Source: Zygnema cylindricum | Taxonomy: Eukaryota > Streptophyta > Zygnematophyceae > Zygnematales > Zygnemataceae | Length of the DNA: 64,000 nucleotides | Direction of reading: 5' to 3' | Assembly: GCA_037447655.1 (NCBI GenBank) | Contig: JBBHKE010003483.1 | Location: 108,205 to 172,204, forward strand | Part shown: in pieces, positions 53,193 to 64,000 of the stretch | Layout: the number at the start of each line of letters is the position of its first letter | How positions within the stretch are numbered: the first letter of the stretch is position 1 | Made by a program: the position numbers and the translations under genes | The notes under the pieces: model-generated | Database searches by the model: none | Told to the model about the DNA's origin: nothing | What the model saw: only the letters and a program-made list of their open reading frames with translations

Positions 53193-54288
53193 AATTCACA
53201 AGTTCAAAAGAAGCTAATCTAGATAGTGCCGACTCCAAGTTGATATAAACCCAAATGAATGATCCCTCGACAATCAAAACCCCAATACACCTTCACCCCT
53301 GTGAAGAGAAGACCTTCCATGTGCTCAGTTCCACCACAGAATGCAAAGCTGCAAAGCTTTAACGTGTGTTTTGGACAATATTCCCCACTTTGACTTTCCC
53401 ACTAAATAAGTGTCACCCTGGAATGCAAATACTCTAACCGACTATACCCGTGTGTAGCTTGGACTCCCCTGAGTCCGCAGCAAAAAGAATCACTGAATTT
53501 GCTCACCCGAGCATTAAGTTATGGCTGGTCAAATATGACCTTTATAGTTACAAGCTCTCTTAGAGAGAGGTACCGAAATATCACTAAGTCTTAGTCTGCC
53601 TATTCATGACTACCTACTACTAAACCCTAGTCTACTAGGAACACTATATAGTACAAGAAGGTACGACGGGCAATGTACTTATTGTACGGCCATTGTACGA
53701 CATGGTCTACAAGGTGACATCTGCCAAATCGAGAGCCATCGTTCCTCTTTCCATCTTCTCCATTGTCGAATAATGTGGCGCCGCGTACCATCACGTGACG
53801 CTATCCCCAAAGTCCGACGAAAGCTTATTGCGGGTGGCGGCTGTAATGGTGGCCGTGCGGTCAGTTGTATATATACGGCTTCGATTCGCTTCCATGCATG
53901 AATTGATGAATGCGTGTTTTCGTTAGTCTGCTACGAATTAGTCCTTCGAATCAATAGGTAAATATGCGTGAAACCTTCCATATATATCGTTCGTTAGTGA
54001 CTTAATGGATAAGATGCTAGTCTACATAGTAACCTACAGACCCTGGTTCAAATGCGGCCACGGTTCAAATCCGACCAGTGGCATTATTTTGCTAAAACTA
54101 ATAAAATACCTTCTAATTCATTCTGCCTCCTTCTTAATGATGCGGCAACTATGTTGTGCGTTTGGCCCTCTCTCTCTCTCTCTCTCTTTACATTCTAACT
54201 AAAATATAGAAGTGAACTATTAATCACCTCTTTTCAACACTCTATTTATTTTTCCAATAAAGACCTAGAAAATACATAAATTTCAACA
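53164..54288 (-). repeat. 5' LTR, family B, 1125 bp
   Basis: It begins TGTTGAAATTTATG (54288 side) and ends CATAAAATTTCA. A TATATATA-containing run at 53866-53874 is a plausible TATA box. Hairpins: GGACTCCCCTGAGTCC (53461-53476), TGCTCACCCGAGCA (53500-53513) and GGTCAAATATGACC (53527-53540). The tRNA-like module lies at 53996-54080 on the plus strand. A (CT)n run (54167-54187) is absent from the 3' LTR copy. Confidence 0.9.
54167..54187. repeat. CT microsatellite inside LTR
   Basis: About ten CT units; the other LTR copy of this element lacks them together with some 15 flanking bases. Confidence 0.9.
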
Positions 54289-55646
54289 AAAGAGATAAGA
54301 AGTGATAATATAAAATAATACAACTCAAAGGAATTTGAAGAATTTCTTAAAGAAGAAGGAATCCATCAAGAGAAAATTGTTCCTTATAATCCGGAACAAA
54401 ATGGAGTAGCAGAAAGAGTGAATAGAACTCTAGGAGATATCTCTATAAGTATGCTAACTGATAAAAGTTTAAGATTGCAATTTTGGGCTGAGTCTATGAA
54501 CTATGCTAACTTCATCATAATAGAGTGCTAACTTCGGCAAATAAGGAAGAAACTCCGTATGAAAGGTGGCCGGGAAAAAAGCCACATTTGTCTAGTTTGA
54601 GAGTTTTCGGAAGTGAAGTCTACAATTTGGATTCCGATAAGACTAAATGGAAGTTAGAGGGAAGAGGGAAACGAGGATATCTTGTAGGATATCATGAGAG
54701 CACAAAAGGATATCGAGTCTATGACTTGAAAAAGAGAGATATAATTTTTATAAAACACATAGTGGTGATAATTGAAGTAAAGTCTATTGATCCATTCACA
54801 TATAACAAAGAAGTCAAAATCAGATTTGAATCGGGTCAGTATTCTGACTTTGACTTGGGAAATGAAGAGAAGGAAGACGGGGAGGAGGAAAAATCTGCAG
54901 ATGTGCCAAAGGAGAAGGACGAAAAGACAACATCCGAGGTAACACCATAATACGAAGTGGAAACCGACGAGGAACTTGATCAAACACCATAATTGGAAGA
55001 TAGGGGAGATGGAAATCTTCCTAAACGAAACCCGAGGATGCCTTTCAAACTAGCGTCAGATTTTGAAGGAGGAAAAAGTAGCAAACGGCTTGAAGAAATA
55101 CATGTAAATAACAAACTCACAAAGATGTCTCACCCAGAAGAACCTCAGACATACATAGAGGCCATAAATACCCCAAAAAACAGTCGGTGGATCACTGCCA
55201 TCAATGAAGAAATGGCCTCTATCATGGAAGCCAATACATGGGAGTTGGTAGATTGTCCACTAGACAGAAAACACATTGGATGTAAGTGGGTTTTTAAGCT
55301 TAAACTAAACCTAGATAATACCATTGAAAGATATAAGGCTAGGTTAGTTGCTAATGGTTATACTCAGAAAGAAGGAATAGACTATGAAGAAACCTTTGTA
55401 CCAGTAGTCAGATTCCCTTCTATCAGAATCCTCTTAAGTTTAGCCACAGCAGAGGATATGGAAATACACCAAATGGATATTAAGACCGCCTTCTTACATA
55501 GAGAGTTGGAAGAAAAAATCTACATCAGGCAACCGGAAGGATTCGTAGAAAGTGGAGAAGAAAGCAAGGTGTGCAAACTGATAAAATCACTTTATGGCCT
55601 TAAGCAAGCCCCACGGCAATGGAACATAAAATTGGACGAATTTTGA
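54289..55646 (+). pseudogene. Copia integrase C-terminus and RT palm (family E)
   Basis: Integrase remains begin with the QFEEFLKEEG-like stretch and EQNGVAERVNRTLGD (catalytic Glu kept). A shift near 54515 follows, then GKKPHLSSLRVFGSEV, GYLVGYHESTKGYRVYD and a Glu/Lys-rich linker ending in TAA at 54948. From 54993 RT reads RWITAINEEMASIM, CKWVFKLKLN, KARLVANGYTQ, QMDIKTAFLHRELEEKI and SLYGLKQAPRQWN, and stops at 55645. Confidence 0.9.
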
Positions 55647-56757
55647 CAAATTTGGGGTATATTAGAATAATTTCAGATCACTATATATATATATATTTGA
55701 GGATGAAAATTGAGTGATATTAATTGCCATTTATGTTAATGATGTGTTAGTTTTAAGCAAGTCCTTAGATAGAATTAACAAACTCAAACAAGATTTGAGA
55801 AGTCGGTTTGACATGAAAGATCTTGGCGAAGCAAAATACATTTTGGGGATTCAAATGGAGAGGGAAAGAGGGAATAGAATTATAAGACTCACTCAGAAAG
55901 AAGTTATCGGTAATATGCTAGGAAAGTTTACGATGGAGAGAGCAAATGGGTGTACCACTCCCATGGATATAAAGAAAGTATCGGAGGGGAGTGAAGAGTG
56001 AGGGATATTGATTTTGAATGATAAGATGGATGAGGAAGAAAAGAGGTTTATGAAAAGGAATTCCTTATAGGCAAATTGTCGGCAGTTTAATTTACTTAAT
56101 AAATTGTACACGTTCGGACATAACTGCGGTTGTAGGCGTTCTCAGTAGAAGTCTAAATGAACCTAGGAAAAAAGACTAGGAAGCACCCAAAAGAGTGATG
56201 AGATATTTGGTGGGAACAAGGGAATTAGGGTTGTATTTGGGAGGGGAGCACACTGACATCACCACTTGGAGTGATGACATCACCACTTGGAGTGATGCCA
56301 GTTATTGGGATGTACCTTTGAGACGATGTACAATTGGATATGTGTTGCAAATTGGATCTGGTGCATGCTGTTGGAGTAGCAAACAGCAGAAAGTAGTTGC
56401 TCAGTCCACTATGGAGGCTGAATACATGGCTTCATGTGCTGCCACTAAAGAATTAATGTGGGTAAAATCTCTACTCGAAAAACTTGGGTTCATGAAAACT
56501 GGGACTCATAATGTCTTTTGTGATAATCAATCTGCTATCTCTATCGCGCTAATGCAAATCACCATTTCAAAGCTAAACATATGGATATAAGACTAAGCTT
56601 TGCCAAAGAGAAGGTTAAGAATAAAATAATTAAACTGGTTCATAAAAGTGATAAAGAGATGATTGCAGTCATGGTGACAAAACCGGTACCTTCTCCTAAG
56701 TTAAAATTTTGCAAAGAAAATTGTGGACTTAAATTAAAAGTTGACTAAAAATTAAGG
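55647..56757 (+). pseudogene. Copia RT catalytic loop to RNase H (family E)
   Basis: 55714-56001 reads IAIYVNDVLVLSKS: the first Asp of YVDD is Asn (55734-55745), which should abolish polymerisation. A TGA at 55999 and a shift near 56060 follow. RNase H spans 56195-56757 with ITTWSDASYWDVPLRRC, SSKQQKVVAQSTMEAEYMA and CDNQSAISIAL. A 21 bp tandem duplication (56255-56275, 56276-56296) repeats DITTWSD. RNase H then loses frame near 56560. Confidence 0.9.
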
Positions 56758-56761
56758 GGAG

Positions 56762-57664
56762 TGTTCAAAAGAAGTAATTAATATTAACTTCTTAATTTAG
56801 ACTCTAGAGTGAAGAGAGAGGGAGAGAGATTCACCATGGCTACCGCCATAGTCAGAAAGAAACAGGCAGACAGGTAGACAGATTGATAGATTTCCAAAAT
56901 GATTCCCCAAACCAAATTTGAACCTAGGTCAACGAAGTACTACATAGACGTACGCCTTAACGATTATGGCGTTCACAAAACGATACACGCATTCAGTTCG
57001 CTGTTTAATTAAAGTGCTACGCAAACGTCACTTTCATTAAAATAGACCAAAATTGACGAAACGACATCTATAGTCAAACGTCGCTCGCGGACGTGAATCT
57101 AACCGTGTAAAATACATGATCAGACGCACGTCATCGCCCCCGCCAAACCCGAATGAATCTTTGGCGGCTTTTGGACATAGCGGCACGTTGTGCCACGTGG
57201 CGCCACATCATTGGACGTTGGAAAGGATGGGAGGAGGAGCGATGGCTCCCGTATTAACAAGTGTTAACCAGAAAGCCATGTTGTACAATGGCGGTACAAG
57301 AAGTACAATCGGCCACTGTACCATTTTGTACTATACACCCTTTTGATTGGCAGAGGGTAGAGTAGTAAGTAGTTTTGAGTAGTAGTTAAGGGACTTAGCG
57401 TGTTTGAGGCGCCTCTCTCCAAGTGACCTTTTGTATTTATACGCCATCTTTGGCCAACCATAACTAACTGCTCAAGGGAGCAAATTTAGTGATTCTTTTT
57501 GCGTTTGACTTAGGGAAGTCTTGTCTTTACAGGGAAGAGGGTGATCATAATATTTGTGTGCCTTGGCGGCACTTATTCAGTTGGAAAGTGACAGGGTCAA
57601 ATATTATCCAAGAGGCTTTACATAGGCTGCTAATTTTGTTGGTTAATGGAGACCACATAATTTC
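56762..57664 (+). repeat. 3' LTR, family E, about 903 bp
   Basis: It begins TGTTCAAAAGAAG after the polypurine tract and ends about CATAATTTCA. It shares the U3 G-box region (GCCACGTGGCGCCACATCATTGG) with family B. Hairpins with altered stems: GCCATCTTTGGC (57443-57454), TGCTCAAGGGAGCA, GACTTAGGGAAGTC and GTGCCTTGGCGGCAC. The tRNA-like module is at 56908-56972 on the minus strand. Confidence 0.8.
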
Positions 57665-58408
57665 ACTTAGGAGTGAGGTTGGGTGCAGGCGGAGGAACAA
57701 TTTCTTTGTCTGGTTTTCTTGAGGGGAGAATCAAACATGGAGGCCCCTAGGATTGATTCTTCGGGCCTCTGAGAATTCCCTCCCTCTTTGAAGCTCTTCG
57801 AACTACCTTTCTCCTCAGACGTGATGTCTGATGTTCCTCTACCCTGAGCTTCTCCTCCCCCCATTGGATGAAAGCAGCAAGAAAGAGGAAAGAAATATAA
57901 AGATGGAAACCCAAACTCCCTTCCACAAAGAGATTTTCCCAAAATCCAAAACTCTTGTCCCTTCGAATCGAATGAGATAGGTGGCTTTTTTTCTACTGTG
58001 CTTTACCACCGGAAGTCTTACCAAATGCTTCCTCAAAACCCACTGTTTAGATCAAAGGATTCTAGCAGCCTAGTTCAACAAAACTACGCCGAAACCAAGT
58101 AGGGCTACAAACGAAAAAAAAAATGAACTTCCACGAAGAAATATAGAAAAAGTAGAATTGGCCGTTTCACATTTAACAACATCACATTGCCCCAGGAAAG
58201 AGAATAAAAGATAAAATAAATGGAATAGCGAAATAAGCTCAACATACCGCGGCAATCAACGATGACAACGAGAAAAGGCGAAACATCTCCCTATGGTACC
58301 GAAAACAGGTATGATCCTCCTTCACCCCTTGGTGTTTGCAACTCAGAACCGTTGGACTCTTCTCGGTTTCAAACAACAAACAGTCAAAAATCACCCAAAG
58401 GAAAGATA
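57665..58408. other. Non-coding, nothing recognised
   Basis: Moderately GC-richer sequence with a minus-strand frame of 91 codons (57942-57667) that has no known motif. It contains no repeat seen elsewhere in the window. Confidence 0.45.
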
Positions 58409-60335
58409 GTGCCAACTACCCGCTGAAACTATGATTTCCACAAAAGACAAATCCAAAACCAAGATGGCAATAGAGTCACAACACACATAAAACAAAGATT
58501 ATCCAACAGAAGGTTTGTTTTGGAATTTCTAGGGGTTTTTTTGAAGAGAGTATTGAAAATGAAACCTGTCTCCTTCAGACCCAAGTGCCTTATACATCAA
58601 AGTTTTTCCAATTTCAGGTTCAAAAGGTCAACGCTATGTTATTAGCCAATGAGCGGGAAGCAAGTGTCATTGAACTGACATGAGACAAAATAATACGTAC
58701 CGCACTAGGGGCAAAAAGTTATACTCCTGACTACGGCTAGATCCGTAGTCGGAAGTCATAAGTTGTTCCACTTTTATAAGACAAAGTACTAATTAAGACA
58801 TGTGAACGCCAAACTTTGACCTGATAAAATTAATGAACCAAAAGTAAGTTGAACTTGGACTGGATTCCTACTGACAGCTAACAGCGTAATCTATATGACA
58901 ATCCAAAAAGTTACGTGGCAATCCACAATGTACCCCCCACGAGGGCTAGTGGCCACTAGTCCCATGTAACAAAATTGCAATCTTGAAGGCGAAATAACTT
59001 GGTCGTCCGGCCTCCACTACGCGCGAATTAAAGCGAGTTCCTCTCAGTTGAGGAAATACAAGAATTTTTTCCGGTTTGGTGCTTCCCCTTCTCGTTACTC
59101 CGATGACCGTACGGGGTAGAAAGAGTCCCAAAATTCCTTGGAAAAATAAAGGTGTGCCAGAAACGCACACGAGCTTGACAACTCACGTCCTTGACCCTCT
59201 GTCCGTGGTTTCTGCGGGGACCACAAATTGGGCGGGTAACAATTTTTTTTTTTATCTTAGTCACAATTGACTAAGAAGGGGGGAAATTGGCATATTAGCC
59301 CGATAACCAAACCCCACCCCCTTTACCCTAACCGAATGAAAAAAGAGAGAGGTAAAGGGGTATCCTTTTCACTTGCCCACGCATTCATTCACGATGCTGG
59401 TAATATCTTCTCTTATGTTTTGCATTCATGTCTAAGTGAAGGATGGGGGCAAAAATGGGCATTGCCATTATCAAAGAAAACATCAGCATCTGGGGTTATT
59501 TGAAGGACACCTATGCAAACCTTTTCCGGCGGCTGGCCCTTATCTTATGTTTCCCAGGCACGCTCGATAGTTGTCAAGCTCGTGTGCGTTTTCGGCATAC
59601 CCTCATTTATCTAAGATTTCCGGGCCCTTTTCAACCCTATACGGTCATGAGTGTACAGAGAGGGAGAAGCGCTTAATCGGACAATATCTTTGTATTCCCA
59701 AAATTAAGCGCGACACACTTCAAGTCGCGCCAAACAGAGGTCGGACAACAAAGTTATTCCGCCTCAAAGATTGCGTTTTCGTTATATGGGACCAGTTTCC
59801 ACCAGCCCTCACGGTGGGTACATTGTGGAGTTCCACATAACTTTTAGGATTTTATTCTCGATTGTCCTGTTAGATGTCAGTTGGACTTCAGTTCAGGTCG
59901 AACCAACTTTTGGTCCATTGATTACCTTAGGTCAAAGTTTTGCATTTTCGTGTCACTTAAGTACATTGTCACATAATAGTGGAGCCAATTTTGACTTTCG
60001 GCTGCAAATCTAGCCGCAGACGAGAGAGTAAAGTTTTGCCTCGAGTGTACTACGGCTTACTTTGTCCTATGTTAGTTCGATAGCATTTGCTCTCCATTGG
60101 CTACTCGCATTGCGTTGACCTTTTGGACCTGAAACTAGACAAACTTTGATGTATAAGGCACTTGGGTCCAAAGGAGACAAGTTTCTTTTTCAGTACTGTC
60201 TCCTGAAAAAATCCCCTGAAAATCCAAGCAAACCTGCTGTTGGAGAACCTTTGTCTTGTGTGTGTGACTCTACTACCATCTATGTTTTTGAATGTCTTTA
60301 ATTGGAATCGTAGTTTGGGCGGGTAGTTGGCAATA
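58409..60335. mobile_element. Giant foldback element, arms about 770 bp
   Basis: 58409-59182 and 59570-60335 are inverted copies. Paired landmarks: TAGTGCCAACTACCC, TAGAGTCACA, CCAAGTGCCTTATACATCAA, GGTCAACGC, CCAATG-GCGGG/GCGAGTAGCC, CAATGTACCCCCCACGAGGG and GAAACGCACACGAGCTTGACAACT. The 390 bp centre has a G-rich run (59276-59282) and no domain. Long arms suggest a Foldback or MULE-like element; no target duplication is clear because the right arm ends 12 bases before an LTR. Confidence 0.8.
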
Positions 60336-60347
60336 TCAACCTTTTGG

Positions 60348-61207
60348 TGTAACTCCATAGGTCCTCACAACAGGCAGCTCACACGTAGCCCCTAGGATAA
60401 CCCTAACCCCTTTGTATTTTAGCAGGAATAATTGCCGCCCTGACAGACAAAAGCTCTAACCACTTTCATTCTTTTGAAGACAAGACTCCCATGATTCTAT
60501 AGCAAAAAGAATCTTTGAATTTGCTCCGTTGAGCAGTAAGTTATGAAGGGTCAAAGTTGACCTTTTGTATTGAAGCTCTCTGGGAGAGAGGGTCCAATCT
60601 ATCAAACTTTTCTAAGTCCTATCTCTCTCTAAAACTCTATCTACTAAAGTACGGCACAAATCATAATATTGTATCGTACATAAGGTACAAGTGCCGATGG
60701 GAGTCCTTTCTGTACGGCCATTGTATGACATGGCCAAGAAGACAACGCCTGCTATATCCAGGTTCGCCATGGTATATCCCGGAATTGCCGCTATCTAATG
60801 TTATGTTGCCCCGTGTCACCCGGTGTGGCTGTGACCGCAAACCTCCAAATTGTCTATTCCGTGATCTTGGCTTCTTCCTCCGCCGTCCGATTGATATTGG
60901 CCTTAATTTATAGTCGTTAAAAATACAAGCAGTACTTTTCGATGTAATTCTATCTAACTATGTCTATGTGATTGTGGTTTCGTTTGTCAGTTAAATGAAC
61001 TTCTCTATTTCTACGTCTTTAAGTAGCTATCGTAGCCTATATACTTCGACAGAGGTGCTAGGCTACATGGTAAGGACAATAGGCTACTTGGACGGACGGT
61101 AGGTACCATGATCAAATCCTGGGTCCGTCAACCTTTTGGTAAGTTTACCCAAGGGTTGCCTTCTGACTGTAGGGGAAGCATAGGCAGCCATGGCTCTATC
61201 TTCCTCT
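60348..61207 (-). repeat. Family A LTR, minus strand, start missing, old
   Basis: It ends (low coordinate) CCTATGGAGTTACA on the minus strand and matches family A through the hairpins (GGTCAAAGTTGACC, TGCTC-CGTT-GAGCA) to the GCAGCCATGGCTCTATC region near 61190, then stops. It is more diverged than the other copies. Confidence 0.85.
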
Positions 61208-61636
61208 CAAAAACGAATCCAAAAGTGACATGTGTCGACTTGTTGGCCTGTCGTACAATGGCCGTACAAAAAGTACACCGGCACCTGTACCTTTATGTAC
61301 GATACAGTATTATGATTGGTGCTGTACTTTAGTATATAGAGTTTTAGAGAGTGATAGGACTCAAAAAAATTTGATAGATTGGTCCCTTACTCCCAAAGAG
61401 CTTCTGTACAAAAGGTCAACTTTGACCCTTCATAACTTACTGCTCAGGTGAGCAAAATCACAGATTCTTTTTGTGATCGACTCACGAGAGTCTTGCCTTC
61501 AAAGGGGTGAAAGTGGTCAGGGTTTTTGTCTACCAGGGTGGCAGTTATTCTTGCTGAAACACAAAGGGGTCAGGGTTATCTTAGAGGGTTCGTGTGAGCT
61601 GCCCACTCTGAGGACCTATGGAGGTCTCGCAGTTAC
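61208..61636 (+). repeat. Family A LTR 3' part, plus strand
   Basis: From AATCCAAAAGTGACATGTGTCGAC to GGTCTCGCAGTTACA; it matches 4432-4847. It carries the hairpin row (GGTCAACTTTGACC, CTACCAGGGTGGCAG). It meets the minus-strand LTR piece head to head at 61207/61208. Confidence 0.88.
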
Positions 61637-62530
61637 ACTTCCCAGTCTGATTTCTTTGGATTCTCCAATCTCCTACTTAGAACACCAACAACAACTGCGA
61701 TATCCGGCCTCGTGCAGTTCATAAAATAGATGAGGCTTCCTACTACTAAGCTGTATGGTTTAGAGGCCATTAACTCCTCCTCCCCTGACTGTAGACTCTC
61801 ATTGACTAGAATACCAGAATCTGAGTCATCTCCCTCCAATTTCTGTCTAAACTCCATAAGAGTTACACACCATTTTACTTTGTTCATTTCAAATTTTTCA
61901 AGCCTATTTCCCATAACCTATTTTTGTGTCAACATGATTACTTTCTTGTTCCTATCTCTCTTTACTTGTATTCTTAAAATATACTTGGCCTTTTCGAGGT
62001 CTTTTTATCTCAAATCTTGATTTTAAGGCTTCATTATTGCGGTTTATTTCACTCATAAACTTGCTAATAAGTAGTAGATCATCCACATATGCAGCAATAT
62101 GAAGTACTCCATCCTCCCCTTGCAATATATACACAGAGTGATTTGAACTAATCCTTTTAAAACGTAGTCCATTCAGAAACTCATCTAGCTTTAGGTTCCA
62201 CATCCTAGGGGCCTGTTTCAGCACATACAAGGATTTTAACATTTAACACACTAATTTCTCCTTTCCTTTTTCATCATATATTTCTCGTTGCTGCATATAT
62301 ATAGTTTCTTCTAAATCTCCATGCAAAAAGGTTATTTTGACGTCCATCTGATAGACTTCCCTATTCTTAATTGCAACTAGACTTAACAAAATTCTAACCT
62401 TTGAAAATCTTACAACCGGAGAGAAAGTTTCCTCAAAATCAATTCCCTCTCTTTGATTGTAACCTTTGGCCACAAATCTGGCCTTATACTTTTCAATTGT
62501 TCCATATGGGTTTAACTTTACCTTGAACAC
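61637..62530 (-). pseudogene. Copia reverse transcriptase (divergent family)
   Basis: 62530-62243 reads KVKLNPYGTIEKYKARFVAKGYNQ, GIDFEETFSPVVRF and QMDVKITFLHGDLEETI. A TAA at 62243 interrupts; 62242-61952 has LKSLYVLKQAPRMWNLKLDEF and the catalytic YVDDLLLISKF. A shift near 61990 leads to 61914-61637 with VGSLIYFMNCTRPDIAVVVGVLS. The frame is broken twice, with catalytic residues kept. Confidence 0.9.
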
Positions 62531-62599
62531 CCACTTAATCTCGATGGCTTTTTTGTTTCAGAGGAAGCCCGACCAACTCCCATGTTTGAGCTTCTATAC

Positions 62600-64000
62600 T
62601 GGATTTCATCTCGTCATTTGGAGCCACGATCCAGTGAGTTCTTTACGGTGATGAGAAGGCCTCCTGAATAGTTAGAGGTTCCTTCGAGGCGCTAGAGAAT
62701 GCAAAGTGCAATCCAGATTGCCAACGGCTGCTAGATCTCTTTCCCTCGGAAATTCTGAGGCGGTGATCGATGGATGTCTGGCGTTCTTTGTCTGTCGTGG
62801 AGCGGGAAGTGTGTCCTGTGAAAGTGGTGCAGCTGGCTCCGAGGGAGCCATAAGAGGGACTTGAGGGTCCATGGACACAGTCTCCATAGGTGGCTTCTAA
62901 GAAACCTGAAAGCAAATTGTCTACTTTGTGTCAAAGATGACATAATCGTGCAATTTTTCTTCTGCCGGTTTATCAGTCATGGTGAAATAATCACCCGATT
63001 CTTCTTCATCTTTAATAATGATATTCCTTGACACATCTACTTTTTGTTTATCAAATACATACACCTTATACCCGTCAGAGTTATCATCATATCCCATTAG
63101 ATGCCCGTTAAGCCTTTCGGTTCTATTTTCCAAGTGTTTTATGATGTGTTAAGAATAAAACAGTTACTGCCAAAATCTTTAAAATGACTAACCTGAGGTT
63201 TCATACCTGTCCATAGCTCAAATGGTGTAGGGCTAACTTATCTTGATGCAATCCTAGTCTTTATATAAACTGCACAATTAAGGGCCTCAGCCCAGAATTT
63301 CAAACCTTCATTTTTGTCTAGAAGCATAGATGTAGCACTCTCTATGAGTGTTCTATTTAACCTTTATGAAACACAATTCTGTTGAGCCGTATATGGAACC
63401 GTCAGCTGCCGATTAATACCCTCATCCAAAAGAAACATTTAAAATTCATTAGACATATACTCCCCTCCGTTGTCCTATCTCAATTCCATAATCAGAACTC
63501 CATGTAATTTCTTCGCCCAAGCTTTGTAGTGTTTGAAGTGTTCAAACACTTCACTCTTCTCCTTCATAAAATAAAATTTTGTAAATCTGGAAAAATCGTC
63601 AGTAAATGTGACAATAAAGCGAACTCCTCTTGCAGAAGGCACCTGAGCCGGGCCTAAAACATCAAAATGTATGAGCAGAAGTACTCTTTCTGAACGATGT
63701 TCCGATACTCTTTCTCAACGATGTTCCGATTCCGCATGAAACGATAATGTATGAATCTTACCCAATGAGCATCCATCACAAGTCTTAACGGGTTGATTTG
63801 TGAGAGAAACACCTTATATTTCGCCAATATTTACCATTTTCTTCACTATCATAGTTAACATGTTCTAGTCTTTTATGCCATAACTCATTTTCACACAAAA
63901 CACTAGAGTAGAGAACATCATTTTCCTTAGTATTAGCCATATCCATGCTGTAGATTTTGCTTTCATCTCTAGTTCATGTGACTGCTACCTTACCTAGTTT
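62600..64000 (-). pseudogene. Copia integrase and linker (divergent family), decayed
   Basis: 62915-62643 is a Ser/Pro-rich linker (RSTTDKERQTSIDHR). 63133-62921 has the integrase C-terminal stretch NRTERLNGHLMGYDDNSDGYKVYVFDKQKVDVSRN (in part). 63150-63990 shows diverged integrase motifs including the NCAVYIKTRI-like and RLNRTLIESATSM-like segments and the zinc domain, with several stops. A 24 bp tandem duplication (TACTCTTTCT-AACGATGTTCCGA at 63682-63705 and 63706-63729) adds eight codons in frame. Confidence 0.82.

Larger units (their letters stand above)
50627..54288 (-). mobile_element. Compact gag-only Copia derivative, family B
   Basis: Two family B LTRs enclose only about 1.96 kb on the minus strand. 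Gag is present with zinc knuckle; protease active site, integrase and the RT palm are absent; scraps of RT thumb and RNase H are joined in one frame. This fits a non-autonomous derivative of the kind called TR-GAG in plants, which would depend on Pol from a full element. Confidence 0.82.
54289..57664 (+). mobile_element. Copia element, family E, 5'-truncated, with 3' LTR
   Basis: It starts abruptly within the integrase core beside the family B LTR and runs through RT and RNase H to a polypurine tract (AATTAAGGGGAG) and an LTR. Stops and shifts are scattered through it. Confidence 0.9.
61637..64000 (-). mobile_element. Divergent Copia element, runs off window
   Basis: Minus-strand integrase and RT of a Copia family clearly different from A, B and E at the protein level. 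Its RNase H and 3' LTR are missing where the family A LTR begins (61636/61637). Protease and gag would lie beyond 64000. Confidence 0.88.

Noticed and set aside
53996-54080. Functional tRNA gene
   Set aside because: A-box-like and B-box-like words are present but I cannot form a 7 bp acceptor stem or proper anticodon arm, and similar modules sit antisense in every LTR.
57667-57942. 91-codon minus-strand frame
   Set aside because: No recognisable motif, no start context or neighbour supporting it; likely chance.

Overview
This is a eukaryotic, AT-rich, transposon-dominated window with no complete host gene that I can recognise. It is a graveyard of Ty1/Copia LTR retrotransposons (six internal regions, more than ten LTRs or LTR pieces), one Ty3/Gypsy fragment, one decayed hAT transposase gene with an intron, and many short non-autonomous DNA elements with terminal inverted repeats (TIRs). 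Three runs of exactly 10 N (19624, 34135, 44837) mark scaffold gaps. The Copia and Gypsy proteins look like those of the green lineage. The Copia primer-binding site (PBS) matches the anticodon region of initiator tRNA-Met, as in Drosophila copia and, from memory, Volvox Osser, rather than the 3' end used by most land-plant Copia elements. I therefore favour a large-genome alga or other early-diverging green lineage, but the sequence does not prove it.

Layout. 1-4847: plus-strand Copia family A element, 5' end outside the window, 3' LTR complete. 4848-21476: non-coding; a long-TIR element (5762-7454), hAT-type MITEs with target duplications, and arrays of TA-bounded MITEs whose ends read TACACCG..., set inside two diverged copies of a larger dispersed repeat (about 8.35-14.6 kb and 16.4-19.16 kb), then a 0.95 kb foldback (20270-21215). 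21477-31407: nested minus-strand Copia elements; a full-length family A element (22308-28760) sits inside the 3' LTR of another (21477-22307 plus 28761-31407). 31407-34134: plus-strand family A element cut by a gap. 34145-35834: possible host exon and a GGGAGA repeat. 35835-45340: more TA-bounded MITEs, a decayed hAT transposase gene and a displaced fragment of it, and a MITE that carries a copied 489 bp foreign segment. 45361-47639: inverted LTR/gag chimera and a 19 bp minisatellite with 57 bp higher-order period. 47640-57664: family A LTRs around a Gypsy fragment, a compact gag-only Copia derivative (family B), and a plus-strand Copia element (family E). 57665-60347: a 1.9 kb foldback. 60348-64000: head-to-head family A LTR pieces and a divergent minus-strand Copia element running off the window.

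How it works together. No Copia element here is intact: each carries stops, frameshifts or lost catalytic residues. The most interesting signals are in their non-coding parts. A string of four small hairpins near the 3' end of the LTR keeps its stems between families by paired changes. A tRNA-like (A box/B box) module lies antisense in U3 of three LTR families at a similar position. The gag reading frame begins inside the LTR and runs through the PBS. The compact family B element keeps a 408-codon frame although integrase and most of reverse transcriptase are gone. Sequence comparisons were made by eye, so identities are described and not measured.
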